From: Symsagittifera roscoffensis
Taxonomy: Eukaryota > Xenacoelomorpha > Acoela > Convolutidae
DNA: 64,000 bases
NCBI RefSeq assembly: GCF_963678635.1
Contig: NC_087071.1
Span: 29,438,141 to 29,502,140 of the forward strand
Direction of reading: 5' to 3'
The notes under the pieces were generated by a model, which saw only the letters and a list, made by a program, of their open reading frames with translations, searched no databases and was not told the origin of the DNA. Shown here in pieces: positions 43,501 through 55,500 of the stretch (positions within the stretch are counted from its first letter, which is position 1; each line of letters begins with the position of its first letter). Position numbers and translations under genes: made by a program.

Positions 43501-46500
43501 CAGGTTATCATCGAGGTGAGGCGGTTAACTCACTCATCTCATCTTGAATGGTTATCTTGCAAAATCCAAAATGAACTCTTACAAGCTCCTTGAGTCGTTT
43601 TTTCCTCCCTTTTCAAAAAATGAGGAATTTGTAGTCATGAGTGGTTTTATTCAGACCAATTTTACAAAATTGTGATCCTTGGGGGGATTGATTTCTTTAT
43701 CTGGATGGGCTCAGTTGGTTGCGCTTGTCACTGTAGTAACCAGCCACGAAATTTAAAAACAGCTCGTTTTATACTTTCCCTGAGGCAAATTATCCCGAAC
43801 AACAAAAATTTTCCAAATTGAATTGTATTCGAGAGCAATTAACTTAGAGTCGGAACATTCAGGGTTTTGCCCTGATACGAGCAGTTTTGTTAATTATCTT
43901 GTAAGATGATCTTGCAAGATAACAATCAACAATCAACTAGGGTGGGTTCGTGGGTTGATCTTCAGCATCAAAATATAAAAAATCCAACGTTCATTTCATT
44001 TGATTTATAGAGTTTACAAAAACTCGGAACAGACAAAAATAAGTAAAAGGAGCAAATGATCAATTTGAGACAAGTTCATTCAAAAGCTAAACTTTCACAC
44101 AGAAAGTATGTGATGCGGTTACCTAAGGTTCAATTTTGCCGGCACAAAATGTTCAAATTTGGCAGATTTCTTTTTTCAATAATATCTGTCTGTTTCAAGA
44201 TTTTGAATTTTTATATGATCACCTTTTAAAGCAGCAAACTGAACATCCTCTTTGTTGAACAACTTCCCCGACACGGAGTGTAAATTGGCAGCTGATCCGA
44301 ATGACCCCTTCGTGTGGAATGTGACCTCGGCTCTGAAACCAGTTTCGAGACACGTCACTGAACCCTTGTCGCCCAATTCAGCCCAGGGTTTGGATAAGAT
44401 ACTCCGGCCGTATACTGTTGGGTACTGGATTTGGTAGGTTTCGTTGTAGTCCAAATATTTCAACAGAGATTCGCCCTCCATTTTTGCGACTGCGCTTAGT
44501 CCTATTCAAAGAAACTGGCCTATTTTTCTTAGGTTTAAATCATAAACTGCGGACAGCCAAAAACAATAATCAGCGTTCACATCAAAAGCTATCCAGGTTT
44601 TTCTCGGGGATATTGAAATTTCATCAACTTTTTTTTATATCAATCAGATAAACTTTTCGAGCACTCTCGGATCAGTAATATTAGTTTTTCTGGACTCTTT
44701 TCCGCTTTCCCATAAGTTGAATCTTCAGTTTTGAAAAGCTAGCTACCATTATACGTTGTCGTAATCTTATGAAATTTTTCATAATGAAAAAAAAACTAAC
44801 TATAGTGAATTATTTGTTTTTCACGCCTTTCATCGTAAAATCACGCATTCAGCCATAATAACACGCAAAACAACTGAAAAAACGGAAAGTTTGAAGTATT
44901 GGGGGGGGGGGGTCCTTTTCTGTTCTTAAGAAATACGCGGATGAATTCGGAGATGATAATGTTTCTCGATTATCGTAGTTAGTTCAAACTGACCTGACAA
45001 ACTGCTCTTGGCCAAAACATGGCCCGTCATTTGGATTCGTTTCTTCAAAGATTCAGCATAGAAAGCTGTGATTGGGGGATGATGTGACACTTGTTCAGCT
45101 ATGAAAATGACGTCTTCTTCGCCTGCCCACGGAATAGGACTCGGATCACCTAGTAATTTAAAAACAAAAACTTTCACTCGCTCAAGGGTGATTGGTGGTG
45201 AAGTGGTTACGTCTTCGCATATGAAACTAATGGTCAGATGTTCGAGGCCCACCATGTCCAAGCTGGATGCTTGAGGTTGAGGCAACCTTAACCAGCTCAG
45301 AAAATAGCCGAAACAATGGCATTTAGATTTCAACCAGGGGAACAACAGCGGATCTACGTGATGAGCTAGCTCGTATGTTGGCGCTTTCCTCTGTGGATAA
45401 ACCGTCTATATAAAATTATCAAGTACTCTATACTATCATTTTAATCAATAGTGTTCAGCTAAAATCAAGTTAAGTTACAAATTATAAAGCTCAAGGATAT
45501 ATGCAGAAATTACCCGAAACGTCCATGCGAGACGATGTTCGGCTACCGGGTCTCGAGTTTGCTCCATTCGGAACGTCAAGGTTATTTGTTCCGAGATATT
45601 GTCCAGCGGGTGCCGGTGGCTGGACTATCAAGTCACTAGAGTAGTAATAGCATTCGAAAACTTCACCCAGAATTGGGTTGAATGGTTTCTTAGAGCGGTC
45701 ACTCCACCCTGGTTTGAATGAGGATATGTACCATTTTACGACATCCAGAAAGCGATCTTTGGGGTTATCTGGCGTTAACACGTGGGAATATCCGGGAAAG
45801 TAGTCTGCATTTGCAAAATAGTTGGCAAATTTTTCCAGCATGCTGAATTTGGATCAAGTTAATTAAACAAAAACGCCAAAGTTACCGTCAAGTTTATCAA
45901 TTTGCAGGGCCCCATTTCTCAAAGTGACTGGGCAACAATGTATATATATTGTAAACAACTGAAGCAGTTTCATCCAAAAAAGGTTTTTTGGATGAAACTG
46001 CTTCAGTTGTTTACAATATATATACATTGTTGCCCAGTCACTTTGAGAAATGGGGCCCTGCAAATTGATAAACTTGACGGTAACTTTGGCGTTTTTGTTT
46101 AATTCTACAGAAATAGTTTTAAAAATTTGGAACACCAATTTTTTGCAGACTCACCTATCGTAATCGAAACAATTCTAAATCAGAGCCGCTGAATACATTT
46201 AAACAAATTTAAGCTTTTCTTTGTAGAGCGGCGAATGGCTCTTTCCTTTTCCAGCCCATTTTTTTTTATAAATTCATTGTTAGTTCGCATTGTACCGTTG
46301 TTAACGATGTTTTGCATGCAGACTAATTAGGTCATGACAAACATATTTAGTCTCCATACTTAACCCTCAAAGACCACTCGTTAAACCATAAAATTGATGC
46401 TCGTACCAGGTGGCGGGGGGCAGTAAAAAGAGCCCGGTGAATCATTTAGTTAAGTTTGGATAAAATATCTGTTAACTTGATCCCTGATTTTGGCTAGCAG

Positions 46501-49500
46501 AAACACTGGCATTGCTGTTTTGGAAAGGTCGCCGCCTTTAACCCCTCCGAGCATGGAGCTGAGCACTTTTTTATTCTCGGTGCCGTCATTGCCTTCGTCT
46601 TCCGATTCATCTTCGTCGTAGGCAGTTTCCTTGAATGAATATAGTTAGTGCAAATATGGGAATAAACCAAATTTCAGTGGAAAACTTACTTTTTTCTGTC
46701 ATCAATCATCCAGATTTTAGTTTAGGTCAGACTTTTAAAAACTTTAAGATTAATCTATCATCTGGACAGAGGATAAAACTCTCTGGCAATAAAACATTGC
46801 TTTCATTTTAGTTTTGTGAGAAAGTAACAACGGCATCAGCTTTTCGATTGTAAAGGTTTGTTATCGATTACTCTTGTGAGGGGTTATAGAAATATTTATA
46901 GTTATTGCCAAATTGTTGGCATAATCTGTAACCTTGGGCAATTTAATTGGTCAAAAACTTTAGCATATTAGGCTAGTTAGTTTTTCGGAAACCGTTTTTA
47001 GGCGTGGAAACTAGCAAAAAGAAGAAAATCGACTTCAAAATGAGCAGCTTTAGTTAAGTAACTTCGTTCAGATTCGTTAAACAAGAAAAAATATTGGCAT
47101 TAACTATTAATGAGACTCTTCATTCTAAAAGAGTTTGTCAGATTTCTTGCCCAATTTGCCATGTTTGTTGGTAAGGAGATAATTTACTGTTTTTGAATCT
47201 TCCTTAATGGCTGAATGAAAGCTTAATGGCTGCCCGCTTTTAATAAAAGTGAAAACAAATCGATTATAATGGATTTTCGTGGTCTTTAAAGTTATAAATA
47301 TAATCGATTCCCACGTTACGTTCAAACAACAAAATTGAACTAAAAATTGATTTAAATCCATTTTTTCTCGCCAAAACAAAATGCATTATAATTCATTTAG
47401 AATCCATTATAATGAATTTTATAATAAGTAGGAAACCACATTAAAATGGATTTTTTTTCCACTTCATTTTTGTTTCGCGCGTCGTGTAAAATTTTGCGAG
47501 TATTTCTGCATTTATTAAGTGAGTTATGCAGAAATTTTGCAAAGCTATTGTACGGCTAACCCATTTCTAAAGCTAAACTCCATATTCCGTTAAGTTTTCA
47601 AATCCCCCCCCCCCCCCAACGTTTGCCCTTTTGCTCCTCTCCCCCTTTTGCTCCTCCACAAACGCTGGGCAAAACGCTAGGGGGTGTAATGGAAGGTGGA
47701 TTATTCCACCTCCATTCCCAAATATTTCTAATAAATTAACAAAATTGTTGAAAGGACCAAAATTCAGTTTTTGAATCACATAAAAAGTAACAAAAACATC
47801 AAAGTTAGCAGAAAAAAATGAAATTGAACAACAAGTAACCAACGTAACCAACTTTAGTTTAAAACGTAGAAAAGACTTTAGGTGTGTTGAAATTCGTCAT
47901 CTCTCATCTCAATAAAGTGGAAAAAAAACGATTATAACTTAGTTTCATTGTCAGTGTCCACAAAAAGTGAAAAAAAAATCGATTTTGTTGCCTCGAAAAA
48001 CAGTAATATTATAATCCATTTTTAATTGATTATAATTGATTTGTTTTCACTTTTGTGGACACTGACAAGGAAAATCAGTTATAATCGATTTCTTATCTGA
48101 TAAGTAAACAAATGATATGTAGATATTAGCGAACTTCCTTCAATAATGAAAACCATATCTGATAATTTTCTTTAAAAAAATGCAATACAAATTATTGATC
48201 TTTTAACTTTTTTTAAACAGGATGGAGATGCATTTGAAATACATGTTATATATAGAGAGTTGCAAAAAATCGAATAGGCAGAATTATTTAAAAACAGCTA
48301 CTGTATAGACATCAACGGAAGCTGATATTGAAATAAGCATAAAGTCGAAAGTTCAAAAAGCAGAGTTTTCGCTCAAAAACTATAACCACAGCAGGCAATT
48401 GCATCCGAAGCCTCATATAGTAAACCTTGAAACCGGAAAATTATTGCTCAGGGTGGCTAATGTTTTTAAGCGATTAGTTTACAAAATCTGAATGAATTGA
48501 TCGACTTCAATTGTGTTTATTTTTTTGGGGCGGCCTAGTCTGTTTTTTTTTGTTGTTGTTGAAAATAGCTCTTTGATACTTCGTCTTTGTAAAACATCAT
48601 AAACGGTAGATTTCAGTTTTTCAACCAATTTTATAGTAATTGCTTAAACTAATAATTGTTTCATAGTACAATCTGGACTTTCATGGCAGTATTTAAAAAT
48701 TAGGCTAGTATGATCATTGGATAATCAACAATCTCGCATTTTGAATTTGGTCTGACAAAAAATCAAGGTTGCTCGGCTTCTGATTTTGCTCGAAAAAACA
48801 TCGAAAAGCTCTGATTGCTAATTTTTGTCTGTCCGCAATTTTAGCTCTTTATTGGCAAAATCTTTTTTGGTCAACGAATCTGAAAGATATTTTATCCACT
48901 AAATGCTCATTTTGATGCCGGATTTTGGTTTTCACCGTTAATTCTACTCGCAAAACTTAATATTAAACTAAATTGTTTTTGTTCTGATCAATTAAATTGC
49001 TTACGGTGAGCTCTAAATTTCTAACAACTTGGCATTAACTAAAAGAGCAGCAAAAATGGAACAAAAAGAAATTACCACTAGGAGCAATCTGCCAATTTTG
49101 AGCAACTTAGGATGCAAATTTGAATTTTGTAGATTTTAACAATTTTATAGAGCAAGAACTTAACTTTTGAAATAATCCTAACCTCGAGACACTGAAATGG
49201 CATTCATCAAAACTGCATTTGTATTCACAAAAAAGCAATGCAAAGTGATTGCACTTTTTTGGCGAATTTAATTTTTGCCTTTTTTAAAGACCACGATTGA
49301 TAAATTTTGTCAATCAACAACAATTTACTATGCAATTTTTCAGAGCAAAAAAACTAAATTGTCGAAAAAAAATAAAATATTTCTGTCTGTTCCAATTTTT
49401 TGCAACTCTTTATAGCAATAGTTGGTAATATCGGTGACCTTGAGCGGCTTATTGCTAAGCATCAAAATGAGCAGCTTCAGGTTTATAAACTTCGTTAGAT

Positions 49501-52500
49501 TCGTTGACCCACAAAAACATATTGCCAACAAACAATTTGGCATTAAATAAAAAAATCACTGAAACAGTCAGTATGAAAAACGGTCTGCTTTATAAGAAAA
49601 CTTACTCACGCTCCGTAAATAGTATACAAAAGAAAGTAAATAATAAATGTTTTCGGTCGAAAAACAAAAATTAAACAAATGTTGACGAAAGGACCCTTAA
49701 TAAGTAAATTTAATGTTTCCTGGGAGAACAACCGCTGGATCCGCTTCCAGGCATGGATTCGAGTACTGAGACACCGGAACACGGAGACAACTGATCCTTA
49801 CTAAAAATCTCAATTACGGTAGGTTTTCCTAGTAGAACGATGACAAAGAAGTAAAAGAAAAAATAGACGTTTTAGATGCTACAATTGAAATTATTTTTGC
49901 TGCCAAGCAGGGGCGGATCTAGGATTTTCTCGAGGGGGTGGGGGGGGGGGGCGGATTTTCAAAAAAATTTTGAAAAATTTAACTACCTTTTTTTTAGGTC
50001 GATCAGATTGATTTTCCGAGCTCTCCCAAAGCAGTAAAAAGACCCTGTTTCGGCCAAATTTTCTGCGCCGCAGGCAATTTTTTGAAAAAACAGGTCAAAA
50101 AAGCCGTTTTTGGGCCCTTTTTGGAAAATTTTGACAAAAAAAAAACGCGTTTTTTTGGCGCGCGCTCCCCCTCAAAATTAGTATATATTGGCGCCGAAGG
50201 CGCCTTAAGAAAAATTTTAGGCTCGGTCGGCCAAAAATGGATTTCTTAAAAAGTACCAAAGGGGGGACCCTTTGGGTTGGCAGGGGTTCGAATCCCTGAG
50301 GGAAGGGCGTCCACTCCCCCTAAATCCGCCCCTGCTGCCAAGTATTCTGAATCTGTAGAAAAAGCAGATCAAAATCAGAAGTTTAGTATGTATTTAAAGA
50401 AATTAGTTGAACATGTAGTGCTTTTTCATGTTTTTTTTTCAGAATGTTTTTGAAGAAAAATCATGTTGAGTAAACTTTGAATGATAGCACACGAAGTTTT
50501 TTAGGACATTTCCTTAGATATAACAACATTTAAGACTCGCAGGAGCGGGCGGATTTAGATGGGGAGGGCGGGGTGTATGCGGAGGGGGGGGGGGAGCGGA
50601 CGCCCTCGCCCCCCCCCCCCCTCAGGGATTCGACCCCCTACCAACCCAAAGGGTCCCCTTTGTATTATTCTGAGATATCCTTATTTGGCGCCAATATATA
50701 TTAATTTTGAGAACGGTGCGCGCGCCAAAAAAACGCAATTTTTTGGTCAAAATTTTCCAAAAAGTGCCTAAAAACGCATTTTTGGCCTGTTTTTCACAAT
50801 TATTTGAAAGTTTTTTGAAAGTCCGCCCCCTCCCTCGAGAAAATCCTAGATCTGCCTCCTGAAGGCTCGGATTGTATTTTTAGTTTTTTGGTTCTCGTTA
50901 GTTAGTTACTGTAATTTAGAAATTAAAAGCAAACTGACATGAACTGTATCAAATAGACCTGTAAGTTTGCTAATATTCTGGTTTTTTGAATGATTTCACT
51001 TAACTGATTTTTCTTCTTGCAATGCGACTTTTGTTAAATTCCTAAAACACCCCAAACCCCCCGACTCACTCGAACTACAGAAGGTGACGCATTATCTGCA
51101 TCCCTCTCCCCTCCACTTCCATCATCCCCTTCATCTGTACCCCCAGCAGTGGCCCTACTGGGTCCATAGATAGTACTAGGCTCCCCTTCACTGCTGCTTC
51201 TGTCATCCGAGTGGGTGGGGGCATCTGACTTGGCATCAAACCATTCGGTCTGAGTGTCGGACCAGGTTTGCATGCGAACTAGTCTGGGTGTCTTACCCAC
51301 TGAAATAAATGGAATCAAATTGACATACAAACTCAATAAAAAATATTTTTTTACAAGCCAGAAACGTAGGTTTTGAATTTAGTTCGGCTTGGGATAATAT
51401 CAAAAAGGAATCAGCCTGTCGGGTGGCATCTCCAATTAGTTTTTTTCCTTCTTTACTCTTCCATTATGATGTCGATTAAAGAACAAACACTATCGCTGTA
51501 AGAAATATAAGTATAATGAACAGTATAATGATTTTTTGGACAAGATTTTTTTTAAATAACATTAACATATTGATTTTTTGACAAGCACTTGAGAATTTTT
51601 TTTGCAGGCGCTTATTCGCAAATTCGGTAGATGCTATTAGTGATATTGATTATGAAATTGTTATCTGAAAGTATTAATTTTTTGTTGACATAAAAATTTT
51701 GCATCATTATCTAAACAAAATAGTCCTGTCGAGATGTGAAAAATTGGGAGGCGACAATTCATAACAGGTGACATTTCGTAATAGCAGATTCAGCGGGGAA
51801 CACTGATTCGCGCGCAGTGTTCCTCTCGTGTCGGATATAAGCGCAGCGGAGCAAAGCCGAGCAAGCGTGTTCTACTAGCCAATGCCTTGTTACGAATAGT
51901 CGCCTGTTACAAATTGTCGTCCTACCGCAAAAAATGGTAATCTTTAGACAATTTCATTTTATAAGTACTGCTGCAGATACCTTATTGGGCGGTTGGATCA
52001 TTCAGGGCTTTGACCCGATAAGAGTGGTCGTTTTCATGTTCATAACAATCTTTGAAACTATGCGAAATCGTTTCCAAATCCCTCTCGACTATTCGGTTAA
52101 TAACTGATCCACAAATAAAATTTAATGAAGGAGAAAGCCTAATGACAATGCAGTGAAACGCCTCAAATTTTTTAACTGAAGTTTTTTTTAGCGATTTTAC
52201 GAAGTAATACTTTTGACTTGAAGTCAAAATTGTAAAATTTCTAATGAAAATTTTCCGATTTTTTTTGTGTCAATCGATGCAATTATTTTCATCAGTAGTT
52301 TTATGAAACAGCAATTCAAAACTTAGTTTCAACAATCAAACAGTTGACACATAAAAGATCTAAATTTCATTTGTGTAGAACAGTTCTGACATATGCAGTA
52401 TTACTGCGTAAAAAGTGTCACATTGATGCGTATTTTCTGGTATGAAAAAATTTAGTCACATGAATTTGTTATGCAACTAGCTGTTTGTAATTGCTTCAAA

Positions 52501-55500
52501 AACACAAATATTCAAAATGCCAAGACAATATGTTGTATTAACAACGGAAACAAGTAAAAGATTTAAATCAAATGATTATGTAAAACAGGATAGGAGCTTC
52601 AACGTTCCTTTTTTTTCGGTCAATTACAATGTCGATAAATTATGAAAAAAAGTAGATTCAGTAGACTAATATAACTATTTTTCTTTTAAAAATGATTAGA
52701 TTTTAAGGAAAAACTTGCAGAGCGAACTGTTCAAAATTGATTCAAGTTATGTCACGATCATTCAAAAATCGAAAAAATTTACGTTTAACAAAAACAGCTT
52801 GTTCCTCGGGTCGATCTCCAAAATACTATTACGTCCAAAAAAATTCCATACAAAGTCGTCATGATAGTCCGTTTTTTTGTGCATTTTCGCAAAAAAAATT
52901 AAACCTTCATAGTTTTTTTTTGATTAAAAACTTTTCTGATCATGAAAAAGGCCTAGTTTGCACGAAAAAGTGATTATCATAAAGTTCTCATAATCTAAAA
53001 CTGTTCCCTAATAAAATTAAACATGATTTTTTTTTGCTTTTTTGTGTCAATTAAAAATACTTTAGACCTGAAACAAATATCATAGTTCAAAAGAAGAACT
53101 GTTTCTTAAATACGGTACTCTCATAAAAAAAACGACAAGTTGTGTTTATTATTACGTGAAATTTGTCCTAGAGGAATTCTAGAAACTTTTGTTTTCTAGT
53201 TTAAGTTGTTTTTGGTACAGTTATTATACGCAAAATGCATTTAAGAAATTTTTGAAGGCGTTTCGAGAAATTGTATTAAAAGATTTTTTTTTCTTTTGAT
53301 TCTTTGTATGGATTTCTTTAACAAACATTTTCTGAAGCTTTACTAATTATATCATTTGATAGTTTCAAATGCAATTTAAAATACAACTCTAAAACTTATT
53401 AAAATCTAAAAATGATTACAACTCTCAACAAAAATGAACTGAAAAGGGTCTTTTTTTATCCGACTTTCAAAAAACATTACAGAATCTTTGTGCTCGTTTT
53501 AGTTTCATAAAAGTTTGCTTTTCAACTAGGATTTTCGACATATTTTGTTACATTAGCCGTAAAATTTTCATGTCCTGAGCTTAATTTTTAAAATATATAT
53601 ATTTTACCTGTCACCATTTTTCGTAAAATTCAGAGGGTTTAAAGATAGACAAATAGCCGTTATGGGACATTTAACTTCTTTTCTTTTTAAATAGAAGCAA
53701 AATCTATCATTTTGTTTTTCATATGGCGTGTGGAGGATGATTAAAAAAGTATCGAAAAATGGTTTTGCTTTTAACTTTTCTGAAAGGTATTTGGTATAAT
53801 TACTGATTTGCTCGCATTGATTGAAAAAAAAACATACTTTGTTTCAGTTAGGTACAAAAAATTACAATTCACAATGTATTTCAATATCATAATTATTGTT
53901 AACGCATTTATTGCTGGCAAAAGCGGTGACCCTTGGCAATTTACTCAGTCAAACCTATAATATAGTAGTTAATTAGTTTTTTGGACAGGGTTTTTACACA
54001 AAAAAATTAGCATTAAGAAACATATAAATGGCGTAAAAACGGGCAGTTTCAGGATAATGATTTTCGTTCAAATTAGTTAACCAAAAAAACAACATAGCAT
54101 CAACAATAAAAAAACTAGCTCTTAAAAACTTCTTTTTTCAAAACCACTCAAATATTGGAAACGATATTTGGAATCGGGTCGCATACAGTGTCAAGAATTT
54201 TCTCAGTTTCATGAATTTTGATGAGAGGACTTTACACTGCTTTGACTTTGTTTACTGATAATTCTCTTCATTCATTAAATTATATCCCCTAATGCATTTG
54301 CCTTTATACAATATGAAAATAACTCTTTTTTCCATTTTTTGTCGATTTTGAGTTTTTCTCCGTATATGCGTATGGTCAAAACATCCTTTTCCGCATCCAG
54401 TTTCTAGCGTTAATAATCGATTATAATATGATTTTAGTACCATTCTTATAAAAATTGTGAAGAAAGTGATATTAATCAATTAGTAATCTGTTATAATCTC
54501 TCTTTTTAGAATCAAAAATAATCAATTATAATACATTATAATCGATTATAATCGCTTGTTTTTATCCAAATTTTTAATTTATTTGTTTTGCAGAAAAAAT
54601 CCATTATAATCATTTTTAATTGTTTATAATACCCTTTGCTTGCCCATTTTGTCTTCGACCTTCTACATGAATTGCTTATACTTTATGCTTTTCTTGGACG
54701 CTGGTTTTTGTAAAAAATGCGAAAATTGTTTCAACAGTTTTCAAATCAATTCAAAGGTATAAATAACCTTATTTATATTTTCTTCTTGATTATAGTTGTT
54801 TCATGATGCCAATTTCAAGTTTGTTTGACCAACAAAATATCAGCATACTGCTTTAGTTTCATGATTTATATTGAAGAACCATAGTTCACCTACCGCGGGA
54901 TTCTTTCAACTAACATGAAGAGATCTTTATGAATTTTTTTGTATCGCGGTAAAACTTTGTGTTCAGATGAACCGAAGAGTGACAAGAAATCTAGTTTTTA
55001 GAGATTTTTAACAGCAAAAAAGGATTATAATATATTATTATAGATAAAAATTGAGTATAGGAGATTATAAGAGATTATAAGAGATTTCCGGAAAAATGTT
55101 ATAATTGATTATAATTTCTTATGATGTCAGGAAAAATGCTACTATTATAGTGGAAAATAAATCGTTCATTATGAGGTCAAGCTGCAATTTTTGTGACTTG
55201 TGAGCGGATTTCGCAGCCTGCAAAAATTTTATGTGTCGTGGAATCCGCAATTTTGCTGTTTTTCTGTGATCTTCTTTGCTGTTTTGGATTCCACTAACAA
55301 ATAGCTAAAACACTGTATTGCTCCAAAAACAGGCACTTTTGCGGAATCCATGAGCATATAATATTTTATGGGTTTAGTAAACTGAAGCTGTCGCGGAAAC
55401 CGCAACTCTAAATGGAACCCGCAAGTTGTAAGCGGAATCCGTAAAATGTAAGCGGATTCCTCAAATTGTAGGCGGAATGCGCAAATTGTAAGCGGAATCC

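Larger units (their letters stand above)
46630..51069 (-). other. ORP intron 6 (4440 nt), repeat-rich
   Basis: Contains repeat F (46905-47120, 48850-48965 inverted, 49418-49550), D repeats (47260-47440 and 47925-48095), repeat E copy 2 (47420-47720) and two family C elements (separate entries). Repeat F is recognised by 'ccttggcaattta', 'caaaatgagcagctt' and 'cttcgttcagattcgttaac'. No exon recognised besides the flanking ones. Confidence 0.6.

Noticed and set aside
45134-45405. Single long exon joining 45405 to 44994 without an intron
   Set aside because: The open frame continues, but it is out of phase with exon 8 and would insert about 70 residues absent from the family. A GTAGAT donor and TACTAG acceptor give the correct phase.
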